Shown here: piece after piece, positions 1 through 5,764 of the stretch
How positions within the stretch are numbered: position 1 is the first letter of the stretch
Layout: the number at the start of each line of letters is the position of its first letter
Assembly: GCA_943331415.1 (NCBI GenBank)
Contig: CALQLM010000091.1
Span: 1-5,984, forward strand
Length of the DNA: 5,984 bases
From: Bifidobacterium breve
GTDB taxonomy: Bacteria > Actinomycetota > Actinomycetes > Mycobacteriales > Mycobacteriaceae
Direction of reading: 5' to 3'
Position numbers and translations under genes: made by a program
Notes under the pieces: model-generated
The model's database searches: none
What the model was told of the DNA's origin: nothing
The model's input: only the letters and a program-made list of their open reading frames with translations

Positions 1-577
1 CGCGAACCTGGTCAGTTCGCCACCCGATCCCGGTGGTGTAGACCGTGTAGGGCACGGTGTAGCGCCACTGTTGGTCGTACCAGGGATTTTTGAAGACCGG
101 CCACAGATTCTTGATATTCGGCAGATAGCTGTGGTTGAGCGGCCGAAGCAGTCCGCCGGCCACCAAACGGCCGAGCTGGTCATAGCTGGGGGTGTAAATG
201 TCGTAGTCGGCGTCACCACCCTGGATCGTGGTCAGCGCCTCGTCGGTGTTGTTGAACGTCGAGACCTTGACCGTGACGCCGTACTTCTTCTCGAAGATCC
301 GCACCGCCTCGGGCGCGATATAGCCGCTATAGCTGTACAGATGCAGGGCTGTATCCCGCTCGGGCCCCAGGCCATTCGAGATCGGCGGGTTGTCCACCGG
401 GATATCCCAGGTCACTGGTTTGTCCGGCGCGGCGATCGTCAGAGGCCCCGGATCGGGTTGCTCGGCTTTGGAACACGCATCGAGAACAGCGACGAGGGCC
501 GGTGTTCCTGCTACCAGGAGGGCCGCGCGTTGGAGGAATCGGCGGCGGTTCGGACCGCCGCGATTTTGCGCTGACAT
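1..577 (-). CDS. Spermidine/putrescine-type ABC transporter substrate-binding lipoprotein (PotD family), C-terminus beyond window
   Basis: This is the extracytoplasmic solute-binding protein of a polyamine-type ABC importer, probably anchored to the outer face of the membrane. The ATG at 577 follows a GGAGG (583-587) at 5-nt spacing. Residues 11-16 (RRRFLQ) form a twin-arginine motif, followed by a hydrophobic stretch and a lipobox, L-D-A-C, with the lipidated Cys at 35. A Tat-exported lipoprotein is therefore predicted. Asp at -2 of the lipobox is slightly unusual. The mature part reads like the PotD/extracellular solute-binding family: LHLYSYSGYIAPEAV (78-92) at the first beta strand, FEKKYGVTV (95-103), and DYDIYTPSYDQL near 125-135, followed by a VPYTVYTTGIGW segment close to the left edge. 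Only 192 codons are visible and no stop is reached. The permease and ATPase genes would be expected to the left. The ligand cannot be fixed because the binding residues are mostly missing. Family assignment is firm; substrate is inference. Confidence 0.92.
   Translation of the reverse strand, partial: MSAQNRGGPNRRRFLQRAALLVAGTPALVAVLDACSKAEQPDPGPLTIAAPDKPVTWDIPVDNPPISNGLGPERDTALHLYSYSGYIAPEAVRIFEKKYGVTVKVSTFNNTDEALTTIQGGDADYDIYTPSYDQLGRLVAGGLLRPLNHSYLPNIKNLWPVFKNPWYDQQWRYTVPYTVYTTGIGWRTDQVR
537..565 (-). other. Near-perfect inverted repeat in the first codons of the PotD-like gene
   Basis: The left arm (537-549) and right arm (554-565) are complementary apart from one bulged base, around a 4-base loop (550-553). 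The core stem is GCGGCGGT paired with ACCGCCGC. In the mRNA this hairpin would lie over about codons 5-14, including those for the twin-arginine motif, a few nucleotides inside the start codon. It could lower translation initiation or pause ribosomes. It could equally be a by-product of Arg/Gly/Pro codons in GC-rich DNA. Confidence 0.4.
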
Positions 578-582
578 CCACA

Positions 583-587
583 CCTCC
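583..587 (-). promoter_or_regulatory. Ribosome binding site of the PotD-like gene
   Basis: GGAGG on the minus strand lies 5 nt before the ATG at 577. It supports that ATG over the GTG at 581, which is in another frame. Confidence 0.75.
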
Positions 588-650
588 GCGGTATCGGGAC
601 TTGGGGTCAATGGCAAGCTATCAGTGCAGGCGAGAGGTTTGTTCGAGCGC

Positions 651-680
651 TTGTCACTATGCAACCATCGAGACAAGAAT
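651..680 (+). promoter_or_regulatory. Candidate promoter for the sedolisin operon
   Basis: TTGTCA (651-656) is one mismatch from TTGACA. An 18-nt spacer separates it from AAGAAT (675-680), a 4/6 match to TATAAT. The -10 element falls inside the first 24-bp repeat, so a protein bound to the repeats would occlude it. The match is modest and is offered only as the best candidate in this divergent region. Confidence 0.22.
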
Positions 681-708
681 CAGGGCAACCATCGAGACAA
701 GAAACAGG
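661..708 (+). repeat. Two tandem 24-bp direct repeats in the divergent intergenic region
   Basis: Units 661-684 and 685-708 are directly adjacent and match at 23 of 24 positions. They share the 19-base core gcaaccatcgagacaagaa, and the only difference is T680 against A704. They lie between the PotD-like gene (start 577) and the sedolisin gene (start 739), 31 bp before the latter start and upstream of its ribosome binding site. They may be a double operator or a recent slippage duplication. Apart from these repeats and weak promoter-like hexamers, I see nothing in 578-738. Confidence 0.8.
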
Positions 709-726
709 CGCGGAAACCGATCCGGT

Positions 727-733
727 GGGGAGG
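727..733 (+). promoter_or_regulatory. Ribosome binding site of the sedolisin gene
   Basis: GGGGAGG ends 5 nt before the ATG at 739. This fixes the start there. The reading frame is open back to 502, but that extension overlaps the divergent PotD-like gene and would put a charged, cysteine-containing stretch before the signal peptide. Confidence 0.8.
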
Positions 734-738
734 TCGAG

Positions 739-2376
739 ATGAAACCCCTCGCTTCGCATCGTCTCCCGAAACGATCGGCCGTTCTCCTGGCGACCGTACT
801 GGTGGGTCTGACCGCGGCCGCGGAACCGTCGATGCTGCCGACCGCACGCGGCGGCGAGATCATTGCAGGCCCCTACGCATCATTATTGGCGGCATCGAAG
901 AACCTGGGTCCATCGCGTGCCGACGATGTCCAGCTGACGGTGACGCTGCCGACCGCTGCGCACCCGAGACAACTCATGGAGTGGTCGCACAACCGCGGAC
1001 TCGACGTACGGTGGCAGGCCGGACAGGCGTGGGCGATCGTGACCGGCCCCGCTGAGAGGATCGCCGCCGCGTTCGATGTTCCGGTGCGCGACTTCAGGGG
1101 TCGGCAGGGACAACTCTTCTATGCATCCCCTGCCCAGCCGGCGTTGCCGTCCGCACTGCGCGGCGACGTCACCGCAGTAGGGCGGATCCTGAGCTACCTG
1201 CCCCATCGGGAAGCGCGCCCGATGTTGCCGCTGGACGTGCCCCGGCCCGGATTGAAACCGGCCGAACTGCTCATGGCCTACAACGCGACGCCACTGGCGG
1301 AGGCCGGTTACACCGGCCAGGGCCAAACCGTTGTGGTCTTCGCGTTCGGCGGTTTCGACCAGAGTGACCTCGACATGTTCGCCGACACCATGGAATTGCC
1401 GCGATTCACTCCCGAGGTGGTCGGTGGCCCACTTAGCGGGACCAGTGCGGAGACCGTGATGGATCTTCAGGTCGTGCACGCCGTCGCACCGGACGCCCGA
1501 TTGGTAGTCGTCAACGCCCGTCCCACTGTCACCGGCGGCGGAACCTTCGAGAAGATCGGCCGGATGTTCGACGATGTGGCCCAACGTTATCCGCGATCGG
1601 TGTGGACTCTGTCGATCGGCTGGGGATGTGAGGCCCTGGTCACCGCTGCCGACGTCGCTCCGGTTCGCGCCGCCCTGGTCAATGCACATCGCCGCGGAAT
1701 CACGGCTTTCGACGCAAGCGGGGATAACGCTGGTTTGGAGTGCAAGGGCGGTAAGGACTGGTCTTCTCCGCCCGGCCCCGCTCAAGTCGGAGTGGACACG
1801 ATCGCATCGGTGCCGGAGATCACGTCGGTCGGTGGAACGACGCTGTCGACAGATATGCAGGGCCGGTGGCTCCAGGAATGGGGCTGGATCGACCCGCCGC
1901 TGTCTCAGGGGTCCAGTGGTGGCGTATCTCGCTTATTCCCCCGGCCCGACTATCAGAGCGCCCTCCCCGACTTCCGGGGCTCGCAGAACCGCCTCGTCCC
2001 CGACGTGTCCGCGGTAGCCGACCCGTTCACGGGGGTGCAGATCGTGGTCGGCCAGAATCTCAGCATCGGCGGCGGCACCTCGCAATCCGCGCCGATCTGG
2101 GCTGGCATGACGGCGTTGATGAATCAATACATCATCGACAACGGGGGTCGGACCATCGGCGATATCAACCCGCTTCTCTACCGGAGTGCGCAGGGATCGA
2201 AATTGCCCGGATTCCGAGACATCACCGCCGGCGGCAACGCCGTCGACACTCCTGTTGAGGGGTACGACCTCGTTACCGGTCTGGGAAGCCCCAACGTGGA
2301 CAATCTGGCCCGCAATCTGCTTGATGCGCAAAAGGCTCAGTTGGAGGCTTCCGACTACCTGGCCAACGGAGGCTAG
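739..2376 (+). CDS. Secreted sedolisin-family (S53) serine-carboxyl peptidase with pro-domain
   Basis: This 545-residue protein is an acid-type subtilisin-fold endopeptidase (sedolisin/kumamolisin family, MEROPS S53). A basic start followed by SAVLLATVLVGLTAAA (13-28) is a Sec signal peptide. About 40-165 matches the S53 activation pro-domain, and the catalytic domain starts near the GYTGQGQTVVVF motif (190-201). Catalytic residues are visible: Glu238 and Asp242 in SAETVMD, the oxyanion Asp329 in SGDNAG, and Ser448 in GGTSQSAP. The calcium site is indicated by Asp494 (FRDIT) and the GYDLVTGLGSP motif (508-518). The protein therefore looks active once the pro-domain is removed. The mature part has two cysteines (297 and 335), which could form a disulfide. 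There is no C-terminal membrane anchor or sorting motif, so it is probably released or held loosely. Its stop abuts the start of the next gene, which indicates one operon. Family assignment is firm; the natural substrate is unknown. Confidence 0.95.
   Translation: MKPLASHRLPKRSAVLLATVLVGLTAAAEPSMLPTARGGEIIAGPYASLLAASKNLGPSRADDVQLTVTLPTAAHPRQLMEWSHNRGLDVRWQAGQAWAIVTGPAERIAAAFDVPVRDFRGRQGQLFYASPAQPALPSALRGDVTAVGRILSYLPHREARPMLPLDVPRPGLKPAELLMAYNATPLAEAGYTGQGQTVVVFAFGGFDQSDLDMFADTMELPRFTPEVVGGPLSGTSAETVMDLQVVHAVAPDARLVVVNARPTVTGGGTFEKIGRMFDDVAQRYPRSVWTLSIGWGCEALVTAADVAPVRAALVNAHRRGITAFDASGDNAGLECKGGKDWSSPPGPAQVGVDTIASVPEITSVGGTTLSTDMQGRWLQEWGWIDPPLSQGSSGGVSRLFPRPDYQSALPDFRGSQNRLVPDVSAVADPFTGVQIVVGQNLSIGGGTSQSAPIWAGMTALMNQYIIDNGGRTIGDINPLLYRSAQGSKLPGFRDITAGGNAVDTPVEGYDLVTGLGSPNVDNLARNLLDAQKAQLEASDYLANGG
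2368..2372 (+). promoter_or_regulatory. Ribosome binding site inside the end of the sedolisin gene
   Basis: GGAGG within the last codons of the sedolisin gene lies 4 nt before the GTG at 2377, which itself follows the TAG stop (2374-2376) directly. It fixes the GTG start and implies translational coupling of the two genes. Confidence 0.75.
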
Positions 2377-4197
2377 GTGACGTCCGCTGCGTGCCCGGAG
2401 TGCGGAAAAGATGTTCCGGCAGGACAGTTCTGCGCGGCCTGTGGTGTGCGGCGGCCACCGCGTCCCAAGGACGGCCGGCTACGTCGCAGCGCCTACGCCG
2501 CCGCACCACGGCAACGTGTCCTTCGCCCCTGGGTAGCCAGCTCTCTGTTTCCGCAACTTCCACGGCGCGCGCACGCACATTTCCAGATCGGATTGATCAT
2601 CGTGCTGGCGACGGCCGCGGGATTCGCCATGCTGCGTTGGCAGGTCCCGGTGGTCGCGATCTCCGTATTCGGTCTACCCGTTCTGTTCGCCGTGTATCTG
2701 TGGGAAATCGATATCCGAGGCAATCGCCGGGGTCGGTATTTTGCCCTGGCCGTGGTTCTCGCGCTCGGGTTGGGCGTGGTCTGGGCATTGATTGCAGGTC
2801 CGATCGTTGCTGACGCCTATAACGATGGAATGGGCAGGCAGATGACTGCCGCACAGTTTCTGCTGTGCGGGGTGATGATCCCGATCACCTACGGACTTGC
2901 CATGGTTGCCCCGGGAGCCCTGGTGCGCGCGGTGGACCGCGCACCCGGGGAGTCACTCGACGGCTTCACCATCGGCGCAGTGGGCGCGACAGTCGTCAAC
3001 GCTGCCGCCACCGCCACGCTACTGGCGCCGCAGTTGACGATGGGGGTGACCACCGATAGCCAACCTGTCGGCAGTCTGCTTGCCGAGGCGATGGTCGAGG
3101 GCGTGGCATGGCCCTTGGGTGCGGTCGCCGTCGGTGGCGTCTTCGGAATTGCGCTGTGGTTCATCCCCGCGACCAACGCCCCCCGGCGTTACCGCAAGAC
3201 CGTCGTCGTCCCGGCGGCCTTGGGCGGGGCAGTGGCTTTCGCAGTCGCGATGGGGATCGTGGATATCGCACCGTTGCCATTGGCGCCCTACATCGCGTTG
3301 CAGTTACTGATTGCGATAGTGGCGGTGTTGGCGGTGAGGGCCGTAATTGCGGACGCTCTGCTGCACGAGGAAACTGATGACACCGGTAACGAAACAATTC
3401 GGTGCGAGGAATGCGATCGCGTCGTGGCACGAATGGCGTTCTGCGGCGACTGCGGTATCGCAATCCGCGCGGCGTCGCGAACCTCTCGGGCGCGCCGGAC
3501 CTCCACCGCGGAACCGCAGCGCAAGGTCTCCGCACTGAGCGTATTGGGACCGATGGTCGGCGGCGTGGGCGCTGCGGTAATCGCGGTGGTGCTGGTGGCG
3601 ATACTCATCAAGCCGGCGCCTGCGGCATATGTGTGTCCGCCCGAGTGCGGCGTGCCGTCGATGGGTAAGCCGGTCGAGACCAACCCGCGCTACAGCGGAG
3701 ACAACAGTGCGTTCTCCGTCGCCTATCCGGGCGAAGGTACCGCCTATGAGGTGACATTCGATCCGCCGGGGATCAACGGTGTCCAACTCAAGTACGTCGG
3801 TGGCGATACAGGCATGCTGACCTTCTTCGGTGAGCCAGCGAAGAATCGCACGCCCGAACAGGTTGTGCAAGGGGTCCTGAAAGCTAAGTACCCAAGTGCC
3901 GCAATCGCTTACGAGATCCCCAACGCCTCCGTCGGTTACGAACCGGGTTACGGGGTCATCGCTGACGTCTACCCGCGCGATACGTCAAGCACCTTCAATC
4001 GGCTTCGGGTCATCGTCATGGCGGCGATCAGACATGACTATGCGTTGATCGCGACGGCCTCCGGCCCGTATCACGAGTTCAGCCCGGACTACGGTCCCGG
4101 CCACCCGTCCGGAGCCAACCTCGAAGTCGCCATGGACATGGGCAAATACGTCAACAGCTTCAAGTGGAACGGCGACCGGTACGCGCGGTCGTCGTGA
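2377..4197 (+). CDS. Zinc-ribbon multi-pass membrane protein with extracytoplasmic C-terminal domain; function unknown
   Basis: This 606-residue protein starts at GTG. Residues 6-22 form a zinc ribbon (CPEC...CAAC). Eight hydrophobic helices follow at about 70-86, 90-109, 121-145, 161-182, 197-217, 232-263, 275-298 and 304-325. A second zinc ribbon (CEEC...CGDC) spans 343-359, then a basic linker, a ninth helix (about 388-412) and a roughly 190-residue C-terminal domain. The loops at 110-120 and 264-274 are positively charged, so the N-terminus and both ribbons should be cytoplasmic and the C-terminal domain outside. That domain opens with CPPEC (Cys420, Cys424), a possible disulfide. Its FSVAYPG start and strand pattern recall small PsbP/Mog1-like folds, which is a weak impression. 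The 160-220 region (ending GESLDGFTIGAVGA) faintly resembles PrsW-type membrane proteases but lacks their EExxK motif, so catalysis is not predicted. I recall similar uncharacterised proteins in other mycobacteria. Coupling to the sedolisin gene suggests a shared job at the cell surface. Confidence 0.9.
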   Translation: MTSAACPECGKDVPAGQFCAACGVRRPPRPKDGRLRRSAYAAAPRQRVLRPWVASSLFPQLPRRAHAHFQIGLIIVLATAAGFAMLRWQVPVVAISVFGLPVLFAVYLWEIDIRGNRRGRYFALAVVLALGLGVVWALIAGPIVADAYNDGMGRQMTAAQFLLCGVMIPITYGLAMVAPGALVRAVDRAPGESLDGFTIGAVGATVVNAAATATLLAPQLTMGVTTDSQPVGSLLAEAMVEGVAWPLGAVAVGGVFGIALWFIPATNAPRRYRKTVVVPAALGGAVAFAVAMGIVDIAPLPLAPYIALQLLIAIVAVLAVRAVIADALLHEETDDTGNETIRCEECDRVVARMAFCGDCGIAIRAASRTSRARRTSTAEPQRKVSALSVLGPMVGGVGAAVIAVVLVAILIKPAPAAYVCPPECGVPSMGKPVETNPRYSGDNSAFSVAYPGEGTAYEVTFDPPGINGVQLKYVGGDTGMLTFFGEPAKNRTPEQVVQGVLKAKYPSAAIAYEIPNASVGYEPGYGVIADVYPRDTSSTFNRLRVIVMAAIRHDYALIATASGPYHEFSPDYGPGHPSGANLEVAMDMGKYVNSFKWNGDRYARSS

Positions 4198-4222
4198 TCG
4201 TCGGTGGCGGTTTGCCGATGCT

Positions 4223-4888
4223 CTAGCCGGTGTAGACCGCCAGACAGACATCCACATTCCCAGTCAGTCCGGTGTCGAGAGCCGCAAGACGGCTGTCCAC
4301 CACATCCGGTCCGGCACCTCCGACGGTAAATGCCGCTGCTGCGGCATTTCTCACATCGGCGGCATTGCCCATGAATCGGGGGCTGGTGCCGTTGACGACG
4401 GAGGCCAGGTAGACACCCGCCAGGCAGTCTGCGCCACGCTCACTGATCGGTGCGATCAGCGTGGTCTGAATCTGGTGTCCCATCTCGTGGGCCAGAACAT
4501 CGGCGACGGCGAGCGCCCCGCCGGCGTTGTTGATCTGCTCCATCTCAGGCACATCCCAGGCGATCTCGCTGCTGCAGAATCGGGCAATCTGGAGTTGCTT
4601 GAGACACACGTCATCCGGAAGCGGAGCCGGCAACGCCACATAACCTGCCGGGGGGGAATATCTCCCCGGCAATCCGGTGAACGTCCAGAACGCTTCCACG
4701 TCGGAGGCCGCCTGCTCGGCGATAAAGTTCACCGGCGATGGGGCCTGCACATTGACGCCCACCGTGGGCGGCGGCGAATCGGGACGCAGACCCGCATCAT
4801 CGGCGACCGCGTGCGGTGACAACCACACAGAGAGCGTCGCTGCGATCAGCGGCGCGAGGAAACCCGAGAACCATCGTTGACGTTGCAC
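4223..4888 (-). CDS. Small secreted HExxH zinc metallopeptidase (neutral zinc metallopeptidase / YpfJ-like)
   Basis: This 221-residue exported protein is a probable zinc peptidase. The N-terminus (MQRQRWFSGFLAPLIAATLS...) is a signal peptide with likely cleavage after AVA (27-29). LAHEMGHQIQ (132-141) contains the HExxH motif: zinc ligands His134 and His138, with Glu135 as the general base. ISERGADCLAGVY (148-160) matches the family's E-x-x-ADC-x-AG motif, making Glu150 the third ligand. FCSSEIAWD (104-112), upstream, fits the family's conserved Cys-containing strand. The protein is shorter than YpfJ-type members, with only eleven residues between His138 and Glu150. Four cysteines (95, 105, 155, 215) could form two disulfides. 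It starts with GTG at 4888, 25 bp after the dsbB-like gene, so the two are probably co-transcribed. No good ribosome binding site precedes it: AGG lies 10 nt upstream, and a TAGGTT hexamer 8 nt before the GTG could be a -10 element. It converges with the plus-strand operon. Fold is likely; substrate is unknown. Confidence 0.86.
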   Translation of the reverse strand: MQRQRWFSGFLAPLIAATLSVWLSPHAVADDAGLRPDSPPPTVGVNVQAPSPVNFIAEQAASDVEAFWTFTGLPGRYSPPAGYVALPAPLPDDVCLKQLQIARFCSSEIAWDVPEMEQINNAGGALAVADVLAHEMGHQIQTTLIAPISERGADCLAGVYLASVVNGTSPRFMGNAADVRNAAAAAFTVGGAGPDVVDSRLAALDTGLTGNVDVCLAVYTG

Positions 4889-4913
4889 TGCATTACAACC
4901 TACTGCAGCGTCG

Positions 4914-5567
4914 TTAGCGACCGGTCAGTTGGTCAATCAGGTTGTAACTCATCGGGTCGTCAGGTAGCACCGCGGCGAAACCTTCGAGGAAGATGATTGC
5001 GATGACATTCGCTGCGATGACGCCGATGAAGACCCAGATGATCACCGTGGACACCTTCCGTGCCGCGGTGCCGACCGCCGGGGCCTGCGGAATACCACGC
5101 GGCATCAACATCAGCATCACGCCGATATAAATCATCACGATGGCGAAGGTGACGAACGCCCACGTATACAGGTGCAGCCGAAGGAACGGCTCGCCGTAGC
5201 CGGGATCGCCGGGCAGGATGTGCAGTTCGATCTGGCGGACCGACACCGACGCGCCGGCCAGCACTCCGACGAGTCCCATGCCGAGGCCCTGCGCATATCG
5301 GGCCGTGGTGAGCTCGCCGCGTCGCGCCTGCATGATGACGAACAGCGCGCCCAGTGTCGCCAGGATCATCCCGTAGCGCTGCAGCATGCACAGCGGGCAG
5401 GGGAACTCGCCCATGACGAACTGAATGAAGAAGGCGCTGAGCATGACCACGCTGTAGGCCACGACCCAGGCATGCAGACCCCAGAAGGTGATGAACCCCC
5501 ACAGGCCACCCCGGCGCGCCGCCTCGTCGTCCACAGTCGGTTCGGATCCCACCATCGCGTCGGCCAT
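4914..5567 (-). CDS. dsbB: DsbB-family disulfide bond formation membrane protein with a single CxxC pair
   Basis: DsbB proteins pass electrons from an extracytoplasmic thiol oxidase (DsbA) to membrane quinone. This 217-residue protein has the hallmark CPLCMLQR, with redox Cys57 and Cys60 and an Arg64 equivalent to the quinone-contacting Arg of E. coli DsbB (C-x-x-C-x-x-Q-R). Helices are visible at about 28-51, 63-80, 91-110, 131-155 and 172-194. The fifth helix and a short C-terminal tail exceed the usual four-helix, roughly 176-residue E. coli form. The second extracytoplasmic loop (about 114-131, HILPGDPGYGEPF) contains no cysteine. The whole protein has only the two CxxC cysteines, so the DsbA-facing pair of the classical enzyme is absent. 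The ATG at 5567 shares one base with the stop of the upstream microprotein gene, and no strong ribosome binding site precedes it, so coupling is likely. The frame is open further upstream to 5807, but that extension is polar, overlaps the microprotein in another frame and looks non-coding. Confidence 0.92.
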   Translation of the reverse strand: MADAMVGSEPTVDDEAARRGGLWGFITFWGLHAWVVAYSVVMLSAFFIQFVMGEFPCPLCMLQRYGMILATLGALFVIMQARRGELTTARYAQGLGMGLVGVLAGASVSVRQIELHILPGDPGYGEPFLRLHLYTWAFVTFAIVMIYIGVMLMLMPRGIPQAPAVGTAARKVSTVIIWVFIGVIAANVIAIIFLEGFAAVLPDDPMSYNLIDQLTGR

Positions 5568-5725
5568 CAGAAGCTCAGATCCAGAGTCGAGGTGACGTGG
5601 AAGCGGAACAACCCGATCAGCGCGACGACCCCGACGACCCACAGCGCGATGACCATTCCGCGTTTGGCGCCTCGCCAAATCAACAGGGCCAGGACCAGCA
5701 GCAGGATCATGATGAGAATGTCCAC
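5567..5725 (-). CDS. 52-residue two-helix membrane microprotein upstream of dsbB
   Basis: A GTG start at 5725 opens a 53-codon frame ending in a TGA (5569-5567) that overlaps the dsbB ATG by one base. The product has two hydrophobic helices (about 3-17, starting ILIMILLLV, and 24-40, MVIALWVVGVVAL) joined by RGAKRG. By the positive-inside rule this is a hairpin with both ends outside. The C-terminal tail is FHVTSTLDLSF. It has no cysteines, signal peptidase site or enzymatic motif. Support for coding: 45 of 52 sense codons end in G or C, the two-helix layout is clean, and the stop/start overlap is of the kind used for translational coupling. No Shine-Dalgarno sequence precedes the GTG, but a TANNNT hexamer sits exactly where a leaderless transcript would need it. 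I do not recognise the family. A DsbB partner or assembly factor is only a guess. The ATG at codon 6 is an alternative start. Confidence 0.72.
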   Translation of the reverse strand: MDILIMILLLVLALLIWRGAKRGMVIALWVVGVVALIGLFRFHVTSTLDLSF

Positions 5726-5731
5726 GCGCGA

Positions 5732-5737
5732 ACATTA
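5732..5737 (-). promoter_or_regulatory. Candidate -10 element of a leaderless promoter for the microprotein-dsbB operon
   Basis: TAATGT on the minus strand fits the mycobacterial -10 consensus TANNNT. Its last T is followed by six bases and then the GTG at 5725, so transcription starting at +1 would begin on the start codon. No convincing -35 hexamer is seen, which is common for mycobacterial housekeeping promoters. The 39-bp gap to the GH16 stop is otherwise GC-rich and shows no clear terminator. Confidence 0.45.
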
Positions 5738-5764
5738 AGCCGCGCGGGACGGTGGCGGGGGCGT

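Noticed and set aside
71..574. 167-codon plus-strand open frame
   Set aside because: It is the antisense shadow of the PotD-like gene, whose motifs are unambiguous.
661..708. CRISPR-like repeats
   Set aside because: There are only two directly adjacent units with no spacer between them and no cas genes nearby.
502..738. N-terminal extension of the sedolisin frame back to 502
   Set aside because: It overlaps the divergent PotD-like gene, precedes a clear signal peptide and runs through the tandem repeats. The ATG at 739 has an excellent ribosome binding site.
883..1785. 300-codon minus-strand open frame
   Set aside because: It is a shadow of the sedolisin gene with no recognisable domain; long antisense frames are expected in GC-rich DNA.
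3304..3870. 188-codon minus-strand open frame
   Set aside because: It is a shadow of the zinc-ribbon membrane protein gene, with Arg/His-rich composition and no motif.
4205..4242. 7-bp inverted repeat (TGGCGGT / ACCGCCA) at the convergent junction as a bidirectional terminator
   Set aside because: The loop is 24 bases, there is no T-tract and the stem is short. No convincing terminator is seen in this 25-bp gap.
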